A stretch of 64,000 nucleotides of DNA from Setomelanomma holmii (Eukaryota; Ascomycota; Dothideomycetes; Pleosporales; Phaeosphaeriaceae): positions 38,138 through 102,137 of the forward strand of contig ML978266.1 in NCBI GenBank assembly GCA_010015745.1, in the 5' to 3' direction. The notes beneath the pieces are model-generated. The model was not told where the DNA came from, made no database searches, and saw nothing but the letters and a program-made list of their open reading frames with translations. A program made the position numbers and the translations under genes. This document shows, piece by piece, positions 44,380-56,765 of this stretch. The stretch's first letter is position 1. Every line of letters begins with the position of its first letter.

Positions 44380-44984
44380 GTTGGCAAATGGTAGAAAGGG
44401 CAACACGGGCATGAAAGACTGAATGATAGAGGTGCAGACTGACAGGCGAATTGCTTTGGTATTAACCACATCATGCTATCTGGGACAGACTCATGACAAG
44501 TCTTGTATCTGCAGGATGTCTGTTGCCAGAAAGATCGCGTACCCGAACTTGCAGGAATGTTCCGCAGCTTGAACCGTTTGCAGTAAGGGAAGGGGATTTA
44601 AGGTGCTGGCGCCCGTGCTCGAAACTGTGACGGTTATGAGGAGGAGCGGATCACGTGTGCCACGTGTCAGTGTCTGGTGCTGCTTCCTCACCTTATCAAG
44701 CACCTCTTACCTCAACAGTATCGTAGATACGTCATGTAAACAGACCCTGCGGAAGGCCCTTGTGTACAGAAGCATGAGCACAAGGGAAATACACAGACAA
44801 TACAACACTCTTCTAATTCATTTTGCATTACACCGCTATAGAAACTCATGTTCGGCTACGGTGCCGATATGTCAATATATCGCCACGACTCTGGACTACG
44901 TGCAGGGTCACTCGTCCCGCAATGACGACGTTGGATCTAATGGCTTCTAATCTTTAATTTCGGGTCTTCGAGGCAGATCCTAAC
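44380..44984. other. Convergent intergenic region
   Basis: About 600 bases lie between the HET pseudogene and the monooxygenase 3' end. No gene or repeat was recognised. Confidence 0.4.
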
Positions 44985-46757
44985 TCAGGCCTGAACTGCC
45001 TTCGCCCCAACGACATCAAATCCCTTCCATCCCTCAAGCTTGTCTCTACACGTCGCTTCATACTTGTTGATACCAGAGATATACGACTGGTTTTCCTTCT
45101 TCTTTCCAGGAATATTCGAAGTATTCCACCACGAATCAGTGTATGGATACAAGGTATGTTCTACCATTTCGTTCATACCGGCCTTCCACTCATCCTCGGC
45201 CTCACGGGTTGGCTCTATTACCTTTATGTTTTGGGCGCGCATTCTCTTGATTGTATCGACAGCGAGGTCGGACTGGCATTCTGTGCAAAAATATAAGCTC
45301 GAATTTTGCTGCGATTGGGTGGTTACTTACCGATGATGGTTGGTCCATTGGACAAGGCCGTCGGCGCCTGTGGACTGAAAACCATGAACGCATTTGGGAA
45401 GCCGTTGATCATCATGCCGAGGTATGTCCTCACGCCTTCTTTCCACACATCTTTGATGTCTTTGCCGTCCTTGCTCGTGAAGCCCATGTTCGTCAAGCTG
45501 CCTGTGAAGGAGTCAAATCCTGTTGCGCAAACCACGACGTCGAATTCGCGTCCCTGCTCCTCATCGCCAAGTTTCATCCCGTTTGTTGTGAATTCCTCAA
45601 TTGGATGATCTCCAATGTTGACAATCTTGACGTTGTCCTGATTTAGAATGTCGTAGTAATCATGTTCGAGCGGCGTCCTCTTTGTGCCAAAGTAATACGG
45701 CATTTTTTCAGGAACCATTTGTTCCCGCTTCTCCGGATCTGTAAGTCTTTCTTTGACCTTCTTTTTCCAAAAGTCATACACTATCGCATTCGAATCCTTG
45801 TTGAGTAACACGTCGCTGTAATTGCGCAAGAGGAAATGCAACCCGCCAGCAGCCCAGAGCGATTCCCAATGCCGCTCACGCTCTTCCGGCGACACATCTT
45901 GCACACCTGCTGTGATTGGCTGACTGGGAAAACCTGCGGCAGAGTCTCGCCCGGCTTGGAAAAGGGTAGCATAATACGCTCGCCAATTTTCCTGCTCTTC
46001 TTTCGTCCACGATCGCCAGCTTATGGGAAGGCAGTAACTTGGTCGTCGCAGCAGCAATGTCAACTCCGAGGCTATTTTGCCTAGTTCCTGAACGATTTGA
46101 ACGCTCGTTGCACCTGCGCCAATGACAGCGACGCGCTTTCCCTTCACATCTGTGTCTTGCAGCCACTCGCTCGAATGCATTATTGTGCCTTTGTATGTTT
46201 CGCGCCCTTTCCATTCTGGCAAATGAGACTTATGCAACAGTCCCGTGGCCAGGATGAGAAAGCTCGCGCTCGCAGTTTGTCCAGTAGACGTCTTCACCGT
46301 CCATGTTGCTGATTTTTCATCCCAGGTACATCCGGTCACTTTGGTGTTGAAGCTCACATCCGGTCGTAGGTTCAAGGTCTTGTCGACGTGCGCTATATAT
46401 CGTCGTAGCTCGACGTGGTCCGGGAAGCGCTGGCTGAATGACCATGTGTTGTAGACTTCGGGAATCGTGAGCTGGTAGAATGGGGTTTCTGAGTCTACAC
46501 GTGCGCCAGGGTAGCGGTTCCAGTGCCATACACCGCCGAAATCGGAAGCTGCATGATTGATGATTAGAGCAGAGCGGGGCGACGTGAATATGGGGAGGGT
46601 ACATTTGGGTGATGAGATGATTGCAAGACTCACCGGCTTCAAAGATATGAGCCTTCATCTCTTCCTTCCGGAGACGATGTAAAGCACTGATTCCCGAGAA
46701 CCCGGCTCCGACGATAATAACATCGTAGTCTCGAGTGGATTCGGCGTCAGCGACCAT
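44985..46757 (-). CDS. FAD-dependent Baeyer-Villiger type monooxygenase (545 aa)
   Basis: The family (cyclohexanone/steroid monooxygenase-like) uses FAD and NADPH to insert oxygen next to a ketone. The exons are 46757-46634, 46548-45331 and 45280-44985, with introns of 85 bases (GTGAGT...GCAG) and 50 bases (GTAAGT...ACAG). ATG 46757 is chosen because upstream the frame has only GTG. The FAD-binding VIIVGAGFSGISAL is at the N-terminus. The first splice creates ASDFGGVWHWNRYPGARVDSE, a hallmark segment. The fingerprint is YKGTIMHSSEW (family F-x-G-x3-H-x3-W, with Tyr for Phe). The NADPH site is VAVIGAGATSVQIV, and the C-terminal VVVCATGFDSFTGSL follows. The substrate cannot be told. No biosynthetic partner is adjacent, although a laccase lies 5 kb away. 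Confidence 0.92.
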
Positions 46758-47576
46758 TGTGGCGCCGTCAACTATGCGGAATACTATTGAGGTAGAAAGC
46801 AACGTTCCAAGTTGCTGGTTCACGACGACTTGCTAGAGGATCAGGGTAGGACTTTCAGTAAACAGCAACAAGAAGTCAAGAGATCAAAGAGTACTTTTTG
46901 TGCTCGCAGCTGCTCTTAGGAGTGCTTATGCGGTCATATTTATTGCCCAATAGCACGTGAACGCAGACGCCAGCCGTGAGCGACTCTGCGGGCCGCATTG
47001 ATGCTGTGCCTCATACTGCTTAGTGCCCATTGTGCTCCGCAAACTAAGAGTAGGTCCAAGTACTTCCTGCTAGTTTTGGACTGGAGTGACGATCATCCAT
47101 CACCTCGAGGCTATGAGATCATGATGTGATTGTAGACGGACTCGGTTCTGCTCACGGAGCATGAGGTCATTTTTCCAAACATCGAGACGCGTTGGTGGTC
47201 CACTCGCCCCCAAATCGGACGGACTGGGAATTGGCCTCGAACTTGTCGTCAGTTGGTATGCAGGGTTACGACGCGAGATGCGGCGTCATTGCGGCTAGAT
47301 AAGTTGAGCGAGCACGAATGGGAGCGCAGGGAACTATGCCCGGGCAATCTGATCTATGTCCAACTCAGGCTAGAATAGTTGGGGTTCTGATGCGCTACAT
47401 GATTTGAGTTCGCAAGTAGCCGACACCCGTGACGTTGTGCATATACACTATTTGTCAAAGCAAAATTGAACGGTACATATGTTGTGTTTGTCAAAAGGAA
47501 CAGCCCATTGAAGCAGACAATAGCGATGCTTAGTGTAAAATATTGTGTTCACACCATTTGCGATGTGCAATACTAT
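46758..47576. other. Upstream region of the monooxygenase
   Basis: About 820 bases without a gene, presumed promoter. The MITE begins at its far end. Confidence 0.4.
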
Positions 47577-47578
47577 TA

Positions 47579-48022
47579 ACGTAGTTTATATGCGAGGCGC
47601 CCATACAAGCGAGGCGCCCACCCCAAAATCACACCAAACAGCAGATTTTTGCCAACCTGATATCCTGACATCCGCTAGACAGATTCCTCTGAAATTTCTC
47701 CTATAGTGCTGTATGTATATATCCTTAAAGACTCTAGGATCACAGGGCTCTAGCTACTCTAGATGTAAGGGAAGAGAAATTTGAGGGCTAAAAAAAGCAA
47801 AAGTTTTTTGTTTTTTCTTGATAAATTTGTAACAACTTCACCCAGAGCCCTGTAACTAGAGGATTTGAATGCTTACATATATGCAGCTTCATGATAAGAT
47901 TTTGAGAAACATCTATTGGGCGGTTGTTGAGTTATGAAGTTGCCAAAAATCTGCTTTTTGGTGTGTTTTTGGGGTGGGCGCCTCGCTTGTACCGGTATGG
48001 GCGCCTCGCATATAAACTACGT
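47579..48022. mobile_element. 444-bp MITE with long inverted repeats
   Basis: The ends are inverse copies: ACGTAGTTTATATGCGAGG on the left pairs with the same sequence reversed on the right, and pairing continues with small gaps for about 80 bases to GCAGATTTTTGCCAAC. Flanking TA (47577-47578 and 48023-48024) suits a Tc1/mariner-type target. Each end holds two copies of GCGAGGCGCCCA. The interior has further inverted segments (CAGGGCTCTAG against CTAGTTACAGGGCTCTG in reverse) and no coding frame, so the element is non-autonomous. Confidence 0.85.
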
Positions 48023-48024
48023 TA

Positions 48025-51000
48025 CTACAAGCGGAGTTAGCATTTTCGGTGTGGTGTATGGTGTCGAGTTCGGTTTTGCTGCTATTGCTCGACGACGACA
48101 GAGCAGGGTCGGTAGCCTCGATGTCCGACCTTGGGTGAGGCATGACAAAGGGTCAAGTCCAGTAAGCAGTCCAAGCAAGATAGGTCAAGCACTTTCCCGT
48201 GCTTGAAAGATCTGGAGATAAGAGTTGGATGCAAGACAACCCTTCGACAAGGCGCTGGGGAACCATGGCGGGGACTTATTATATAGGCGTACATCTACGC
48301 CTCGAAGCCAGGTTCGTTATCCACTTTTTGCTCCAACAAAATTGGGTCGACTCCTCGCTGGGATGAGGCTCCCCGTGGGCGTTTTCTCCACACCATCCAC
48401 ACGTTGGCATATGTAACCATACCTCGAGATCATGCAACAGAGTGCCCGTTCTAAGACATCGAATGCATGATTTCGCTGTGCGATGTTGAAAATGCTAAGG
48501 AATGATATCTGGGCCTATGTCATTGTGAGTCTAGAGCACATGTTGGACTTTCTCGGCGGAAGATAACCTCCACTTGGCAGCGGAATGTGTCTCGGCGGAG
48601 TCGTGACGGCCAAGACCGCACGTGAGGTGTTTGCGTGGAACGCCTGATGGCGGCTCCGAGTCCTTCCAATCATGAAGCTTGTTATCCCCGTGGATGGGCA
48701 TGGAATATGTGAGGTCGCAACAGCGGGATGACAATGGGAAAGCATGAGTTGGCGGGTGCGGTTCTTGGTACTTGGCAACGAAGGTCATTTCCAAATCGAG
48801 TATACCGTTCATCGACGACTGTGCCTAACTTCCGAGCACCAAGCTTCAGTCCTTTACTGTTGCGTGATTGCAATGCGTGATCAACTCTTGAACACAGCGA
48901 CAACGATCGCCATAGTGAAAAGTCGATTCGATCTCCAATCCTGTGCACCGCTATACACTATCTACTTCGAGTAGCGGTTATTCGAGCTCCCAATACGCGC
49001 TGGCCTGTCACAGGAAGCTCTGCGTGTAGAGATGAGGACCTTAGCACTCCACTACTATGGTGCTGGTCGCTGTGTCAATATGGAGTGTGATGGGCAGGGA
49101 TACTACATCATGACATGAGCTGACCCGCTTTGTCGCACAGGTCATTTGCTGCATCGACTACGCGACATAGCATGCGAGAACGATGATCATCGCTGATGCC
49201 GAAAGTTAAGAAACGTACGCTCTCTATCCTATGAGCATGGGCCCACAGCGTCCGTCCTGTATCCCATCGTCTTCGGGCACGTCCTGTAGGCTGATGATAT
49301 CTGCTCCTATCAGGACTTGTGACGTGTGTCCTCGAGATCCTGCGTGTGGCATTTATACTTTGACATAGACCTGCTGTTTATGACTTCCGTTTTTGCCAGC
49401 TGATCAAACTCATGGTGAGATGCTTCAACCTGTGGGTGGCAGTGAAGCGCCATCGTGGATAGACTGCCGCTGGCTACACGGTCATGCACCATAACGCGAT
49501 TTAGGAGATGGACTCGAGGCAAGAGGAATTGCGGTTAACGTGTCCGGCAATGAGATTGTTGCAAGCAGTCAGTCAACAAGCAGATAAAGCGACGGTATTG
49601 CTGCACAAAAATCAGCCAAAGTGATATCGAAGGGAGTGTATGCGTTGCCCATTATCTGCAGACAAGTCCATGTTACTGTTGCGGTCAAATAAAGCCCACT
49701 CCCACATGGTGAAGTGGTTATGTTCAGGAGCGCTGCGTAGTCAAGAGATCAGAGTAGCCATATCGTTCAATCTCCAGGCCGACGTGTATTGATCACAACA
49801 CAGAGCTACCTTAGCGCTTAGTCCATGATTTGAATCATTGGCTCCGTTCCGACTAGTCCTTGACTCGAAGTCGCGTTGCTGATGGATGGTGCTTTGTTGT
49901 GTTCATGACGCGTGGGCAGGCGCGAAAAGACCTCGGAACTTCTGAAGAAAGCGCCCCACTCGAAGATCTCAAGACCCTTCCACAACTTCCTCAGATCCGA
50001 TCACCGCCACAGCTTCTTCTCGTCATGATTGACTTACCCAATACTACGCAAGAGCCTTGTCGCCTTGTCCTGCGCACTTTCCACTTGTAGATGCGCACGC
50101 TTCGCGCATTTCACCAAGAGAGCTTGCGCTCGCCAGCGGTATCGGGAGTTCCGAAATCTTGTATACGAAGACTCCTTGCAGCTATTGGTTGTTTGCTGAG
50201 CGAGGTAAACCTTTCCATGTATCGATCAGCCCAATCTCGAGGATTCAGAGAGCTGGCGCATAGCGACTTTTGCGGATGGTAGCTTTCGTGTCGTTCCACG
50301 ACCTTTCTTCGACCGCTGAACCTTTGCGACTCCTCATGCCATACGCACGGAAATACGGACCTCGACCCCTGGAGCAGCACATAAAGGTATGGAGAGGTCA
50401 ATAATAGATCAATGATCGCTCTAATTTTGTGTGGTGATCCGGATTGGCGCATGATTCGTCGGCAGCTTCACGGACTTCATGTACATCAACTGGCTGCCTC
50501 ACGACGCACATTACCACGCTAGACGTAGTCCTGTTCACAAGTGGTCCCTTCAAAACGCCAACCGAGAGAAAGGGTCATGGGTCAAACATTATGCTATGTT
50601 CTGGACCGCACAGTTCAGCGACTAGAAAGGCACGGCATCCTTTGCCAAACTTGGGCGGCGACCGAAGCCCAGCAGACCTCTGGGAGCTTAGCTTTTTGTC
50701 CGACCGAGGACCACCACAACCCTACGGAAATTGGTCCTCGTATTCAGACACGCTTGCTGCCCTTCTGAAGATGGATATCTGGTGCTCGGTATTCTCTGCA
50801 GGTCAAAGTCTTGCGTTATGTGAAGGCACGATACGGAACGCTTTCACCTTTCCGGCTGACCCAAGTGACTGGTCATGGGGATGAAGCTCCCTATCACTGA
50901 AGGTATTGTATCGCAGCATGATTCACACTTGATGATATGCGCAGTACAATGCATTCCATAACGCTCGCCTATGGAGAAATCAGGTATTCTAGTCACGACT

Positions 51001-51736
51001 CTGAAACGAAGTGCCTCGAAATTCGACCTACTATCATCCCATGGTGTGCCAGCCAGCAATGCTCACTCAACATGGGCTTGATTATTTAGTATTGATGTCG
51101 TCTGCTATCGTTTAGCACCAAGCCTTCATGCAGCGCTTCCGTATTGCGGCCGCCTATCTCATACCTGCGTGCTAACACCAAGAAGAGACCAGCGTACTTC
51201 TTCCTGGTGCAGCGTGAGTGCCATCGTTGTCAATCTCTATGTCACCACTGATACTGTCTCCACAATTCTAACTTATAAAGCTGACTCAAGCATTCGAGCT
51301 ATATAGATACAGTAGAATCTTCTTTCTATACACCAGATCGACCAATGACCAGGGCAAATGGCTTTCGAAGATCTAACTGAATATCTCGTTCTTCGAACCA
51401 TTACGCCGTCCTCCACACTCCGGTCATACCAATCTCCGGTGCTCACCTCGACCAACCTCAACTCCACCCTCGTGTTTGCCATGGGCTTATCGATCACACC
51501 ACCAAGCGACGAGAACGAGTGCCATCCTCACAGGGCGTTGTTAGTGTGCAGCCATTACCAGAATAGCACCTCGAGGATTTTCCTTCGTGTGAATTTCGAG
51601 TATAAAAGGAGCATGGTACTCTGCATCAAATGTCAAGAGCAGCCTTCAGGAATACTCGCTACCCACTCTTTGCACTCTCTTTTCTCAAATCTGTCTTTAA
51701 ATCTTACATTCGTTTCTAACGTCGACTCAATCGACA
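48025..51736. other. 3.7-kb region without a supported gene
   Basis: Many frames of 60-150 codons occur on both strands, but none shows a recognisable domain or extends through splice sites. Frame 50444-50884 plus is the longest (146 codons). The last few hundred bases before 51737 carry TATAAAAG at about 51600-51607, a plausible TATA box for the laccase gene. Parts may be decayed genes too degraded to identify. Confidence 0.35.
51600..51607 (+). promoter_or_regulatory. Possible TATA box of the laccase gene
   Basis: TATAAAAG lies about 130 bases upstream of the laccase ATG (51737), a usual distance for a fungal transcription start upstream of a short leader. Confidence 0.45.
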
Positions 51737-53682
51737 ATGAAGTCACTCATCAGTATTGGAGCAGTCCTTCTGGGACTCTCCAAGTCTGCCGTCGATGCTG
51801 CGGCTGTACACGTTGAGCGCTTGGACATGCAAGCCGCTCGAGCTCGAGTGGAAACACGCGATGTGCTTGAGAATCGTCAATCGCCGGCGCAGTGTCTGAA
51901 CGGAGGAAATGGTCCAAATACCCGGCATTGCTGGGCTCCTGGCTTCAGTGAGTCTGCTTGGGTCATTTCAAAGCATTCAAGCTAATCTGCACAGCCTCTG
52001 AAACTGATATGTATACATCCTGGCCAAATACAGGAGCAGTCGTCGCGTACAATCTGCGTATTGAGAATACTACTTGCAACCCTGATGGCGCCGGATCCAG
52101 AGTTTGCATGCTCATCAATGGTCGCACTCCAGGACCGACTATAGTCGCCAACTGGGGAGACACTATTCGCGTCACGGTCCGCAATTTGCTTCAACATAAC
52201 GGCACTTCCATCCACTGGCATGGCTTCCGTATGCTCAACAAGAACATCCAAGACGGCACCAACGGCATTACCGAGTGTGCTCTCGCACCTGGAGACATCA
52301 AAACTTATGAGTTTCAAGCTACTGAATACGGCACATCTTGGTATCACAGCCACTTTTCGCACCAATATGGTGATGGAGTTGTCGGAACGGTGCAGATCAA
52401 TGGTCCCGCCACTGCAAATTATGATACCGACTTAGGCGTCATGCCAATCACTGATTGGTACTACATCACCGCGTATCAAGCAGCGGCTCGAGCAGCTCAA
52501 GGAGGTGGGGCTCCGCCGATCAGTGACAACATTCTGATCAACGGAACTGCTAAGAGTGCTACCGGAACCGGCGCATACAACAAAGTGATAATCCAATCAG
52601 GAAAGCGATACCGTCTTCGTCTCATCAACACGTCGGTCGACACAAACCTACTCGTCAATCTTGATGGCCATTCTTTCCAGGTCATCGCGACCGACTTTGT
52701 GCCTATCACTCCATACAATACCACGTACATACAGATGGGCATTGGTCAGCGCTACGATGTCGTCTTCACTGCCAACCAGACGGCTGGTAACTACTGGTTC
52801 CGGGCTAGTGCTGATACACAATGCCAATCCCGCAATGCTCGCACTGGACTCGCGATCTTCACGTACCAAGGCGTGACGGTTGCGGACCCTACCACAGTCG
52901 CTCCTCCGAACCCACCTACCGGCTGCCTTAATCCCGTCACGACCCCAAAGATTGCTAAGAATGTTCCCAGTTCCACATTTGCTGCCCAGGCTAAGAACCT
53001 GCCTGTTGCTTTCGGCCCTGTTGCTGTGCAAAACAACCTTGTTCTGTGGACTGTCAATGGCACTTCCATGGTTATTGATCCTGGGAATCCGACTGTTAAA
53101 ATCGTTGCATCTGGCAGCAGCACATTTCCGCCTTCTTACAATGTCGTTGACGTGCCGTCTACTTCTGCCACTCAGGTAAGTCGTGCACCATAACCTTCCA
53201 AGGCATACTTTATAACTGACGTTGAATAGTGGACATACTGGGTGATCCAACAAGCGACCGGCGCCCCGCCTATCGCTCATCCAATCCATCTACACGGACA
53301 TGACGCTTACATCCTCGGTGCCGGTACCGGACAATTCAGCGTCGCCAATAACTTCAACCAGTTGCGCTTCACCAACCCACCACGTCGAGATGTCGCCCAG
53401 CTCCAAGGCGGCGGTTGGCTAGTCATCGCATATCCGACCGACAATCCGGGAGCCTGGCTCATGCACTGCCATATTGCCTTCCACGTGGGTATGGGGCTCA
53501 GCATTCAGTTCCTTGAACGCAAGCAAAGCATCAATCTCCCAGCTGCAGGTAGCGAGTGGTATAACAACTGCAACAACTGGGCTGCATACAAGGCTGGAAC
53601 CACCGATGTATATCCTCAGGACGACTCTGGTCTTAGGAAGCGCTGGCCTCCTCTCGAGGGCATGTCGATGGCTGAGTGGTAG
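51737..53682 (+). CDS. Ascomycete laccase, secreted multicopper oxidase (614 aa)
   Basis: The exons are 51737-51947, 51995-53175 and 53230-53682, with introns of 47 bases (GTGAGT...ACAG) and 54 bases (GTAAGT...ATAG). A signal peptide (MKSLISIGAVLLGLSKSAV) is followed by a propeptide ending in ENRQSPAQCLNGG, the usual start of mature ascomycete laccases. The four copper motifs are HWHGF (about 143), WYHSHFSHQYGDGVVG (about 186), HPIHLHGHD (about 480) and HCHIAFHVGMGLSIQF (about 542). Thus the type 1 and trinuclear sites are complete. DSGL at about 595 is the conserved C-terminal processing site, and here 16 residues follow it. Laccases oxidise phenols with reduction of oxygen to water (pigment synthesis, lignin or phenol detoxification). 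The gene appears intact despite its pseudogene-rich surroundings. Confidence 0.95.
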
Positions 53683-54504
53683 ATGCAGAGAGAAGACGAC
53701 TGCACCGCAATGGAACGTTTAGGTATCCCAAGGCGGGTGAAGTTCGTGACTGGTTTGGTACAATGGCTTCGATTTCCTACAGTCGCTCCTTTATCTTCTT
53801 ACGCTCGGTTTTTGACCGCCTTTTGTGCATTCGACATTCATTACAATTGCTCTCTTGACTCTTTCCGGCTTTCGCGTTTTCCGGACGAGCTGTGAATACT
53901 TCTTCACCGCGATTTGTTGTAGAATTTTCGCAATCTGACAAGTCGTATTTCTCTGCCCGAATTCTGCCTTCTATCAGATACGCAAAGACATATCTACAGT
54001 CTTACCCTGAAGATCTTTCCTTGCCATCTCGTGTCGCAGACTTGGTGATGCTCACACGAGGTATACACCCGCAGATCGACCAATTACACCGCACTGCTAA
54101 ATTGCCGGCAGCGGGGCCAACACAAGCGGGAAAGCATGCACATCGCAGCGGGAACCACATCCTGACAGCTCGCATCCACATTCTCGGGCCTTCACGATGC
54201 ATGTCGTTGTTGTGGAGTCGCACGAGATCATATAGCCAGCCATTGATATGACGTTGTCGGCGACGCGTTTGGTGAAACCAAGCCATGGTGGACTTCCATG
54301 GCCAATGAGACGTTGTAAATGTCGAGTCTGAAGCCCGAAAGTCGGTCCTGACCAAGGGATGCGGTGGGATTTGAGGATGGGCTTCTTAGTAGTGATGCGG
54401 GGCGGACGGTGTCGAACGGGTGGAGAAGGGCGTCTTATTACAACCGCTCTCCCTCTCCCAATGCTTTAGTGACTTCCCTAACCTGGAAGACATTACACTT
54501 CGAG
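53683..54504. other. Intergenic region
   Basis: About 820 bases hold the laccase 3' flank and the promoter of the transporter gene. No gene was recognised. Confidence 0.4.
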
Positions 54505-55511
54505 ATGGCGACAAATACAGCGACACCATCGATGACCCACCAGCCCATTGTCCACGAAGCTGATAGCGATCGCATCGAGGAGAAGCCGCAGCTTAGTCAC
54601 ACCACTACCAGTATTTCCCTCAGCCCAGAGTTGTTCGAGAAACTATACTTGGCGCCGAAGGTTCCGCATTCGTCCGAGAATGCAGTGAAATTTGCTAATG
54701 CCACTCCGCTCGGTTTCCTCGGGTATGATGGTGCGTGACTTTGTCTGGGTATTGCTGTATTGACTGGTGGTAGTTTCGTGATCGCCACATTCACCTTTAG
54801 CATGGTGCTAATGGGATGGGGCGGTGCGAGCGGATTACCTGCCGTTGCGTAAGTTGGTCGTACCCTATACCCATCTATCAGAAACTGACCATGCCAGTGG
54901 CATCTTCTTCTTCACCGGCCCCGTACTCCTACTACTCGCCACAATCTTCCTGTGGATCCAAGCTCAATTCTTCCCAATGATGGTCTGCGGTCTCTTCTGC
55001 GTATTCTGGCTTTCGTTTGGCCTTCTCCAGCTCCCGACTCTTGGACTTGCGGCTTCATACTCGGCGACTGGAAATGCTGCTGAAGGCATGGTCTCGAAGG
55101 AGATGAACGCAGTCATTGCGCTGTACTTGCTCGTATGGGGCTTCGCGCTGGGCACTTTCTGGCTGTTCACTATTAGGATCAATGCCGTGTTTGCGGGCAT
55201 CTTCGGTTTCGTGACGTTCGGTAGCTGGGTGCTGAGCGGCGCATACTGGGCGTTGAGTGATGGGAAGTTCGATAAGGCCTTGAAGCTACAGAAGGAACGG
55301 CACGTCGACACTCTTACTGGACTACGCTGACATCTGATAGGCTGGCGGAGCCCTGTTGTTCATAGTGGCCATGCTGGGATGGTACATGCTATTCGCCATT
55401 ATGGCGGCTGAGATGCGATGGTCTGTCAACTTGCCAGTGGGCGACTTGAGTCACTATTGGCGAAGAACCGACGTAGAGCCGGCAGCGATGGAGAACGAAA
55501 AGTGGGACTGA
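54505..55511 (+). CDS. Acetate/ammonium exporter family membrane protein, GPR1/FUN34/YaaH (289 aa)
   Basis: The family (yeast Ady2/Ato proteins) consists of six-helix plasma-membrane carriers or channels for acetate. The exons are 54505-54722, 54774-54848, 54898-55303 and 55341-55511. The first two introns (51 and 49 bases, donors GTATGA and GTAAGT) are well supported, since they join NATPLGFLG to FVIATFTFSMVLMGWGG and ASGLPAVA to GIFFFTGPVLLLL. The third would be only 37 bases with a weak GTCGAC donor but is needed to reach AGGALLFIVAMLGWYMLF. The start region has NATPLGF, the family's N-P-x-P-L-G-like motif with Ala-Thr in the middle. Helices are clear (ATIFLWIQAQFFPMMVCGLF, NAVIALYLLVWGFALGTFWL). 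It may be an intact transporter, or one damaged near its end if the third intron is not real. Confidence 0.8.
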
Positions 55512-56765
55512 GCCGCTGCTCGAAAATGTGTGACCGCTGGAACAGTCTACCAGCAGGCCCCAATGAGGAGTAATCTGATAATGGTGCGTGAAACAGCGGA
55601 CTCCACGAATGGTCTGAAGATCATAATTCTGTATACGAGTACAGTCAGCAATTTGCAGCTCTTAGCAGGCATTCTGGTATCATCTTCCTCTTAGGTTCTT
55701 TATACAGCAGAACTTCCTCGACCAAACTTGCATTTTGTCCTACCTACTCAATCTGCAGATCTGGACTAATCGTTGATGATTTGAAGTCCGAGCCGGTAAC
55801 CTCGGATTCGTTAACCCACTGTCACCTTCGCGGCTTTAGGAAATTTCCAGTCGCCAGGCTGACGGATCCCGCCAGCTTCGATGTGTATGAAGACAAGGAT
55901 TGGTGTTGTGGGCATACGGCATTGTTCAGTGGGGCCAGACACTAAAGAAAGGTCATATGTCTAGCAACCGAGAGTTAATAGAGCATGGCGTTCTAATGTG
56001 TGTGTACAAATGGGTGTGGTCCTGGTCGTGGTGCAGCGTACAAATTTTGTCGGCTCGAAGTTGCGAACTTTGCCGCCTACACCCGTGGACGCCTTTCTCA
56101 TCCACGCCCACGAGGCAGACCTACCAAATTTTGCTTCATCCGTCATCCCTCGTGCTTCATGCCAATGGCGATCATCCCGTCGGATTACCGACAGGATGGA
56201 ACGTGTATTACGAAGCTGCCTTGCGTCGTTCGTCGACACTACCTATAAGATGTGCCAGGTCGAGGGCTCACGACACCGTTGGACTCTCCCTGTCGCAGCC
56301 TCGCCTACGCTTCCCCATTCTCGGCCTACTTAGAACGCCTCCAGAGTGTACGCGCATGCATGCAAGCGCTCAACAGGGCTCATACGGGACAAAGATTCCC
56401 ATGCCAGAAAGCACAAAATGTGAGTGCTGGCAAAAGTTTCCCGACAGCAGCCATGGGGCGGCATCATGAGCCAATGACGTCTGCTGCGGTACAGCAGCAC
56501 CATGCAGTATGATCAGCAATTCTAAATCCGAAAACAGACATTGCATGTTTATCTCTGTCAAATCTGGGGATTTCCTTCCGAGCACACGCGAGGCGGGCTT
56601 GTGGCGTCGCAATGCGGAGACGCAAGTCGCTGTCTCCAGATTTCTGGTCCGGGGTAATCGCTACCTTGAACGCTTGGTGGGTATTTAGAGGGATGCAGAT
56701 CCTCCATCTTCAACTCTAAGTCTTGTTCAATCCTCCATCTGTTCATATCTAGATTAGCTCGCATC
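55512..56765. other. Intergenic region
   Basis: These 1.25 kb hold frames up to 189 codons (55900-56469 plus) with no recognised motif. They are probably non-coding. Confidence 0.35.

Noticed and set aside
47579..48022. Short direct repeats considered as a CRISPR array
   Set aside because: The repeats are terminal and inverted with TA flanks, which is a MITE. CRISPR arrays are not expected in a fungal genome.
50444..50884. 146-codon plus-strand frame upstream of the laccase
   Set aside because: It has no domain, no signal and no supporting splice sites. Neighbouring frames look equally open.
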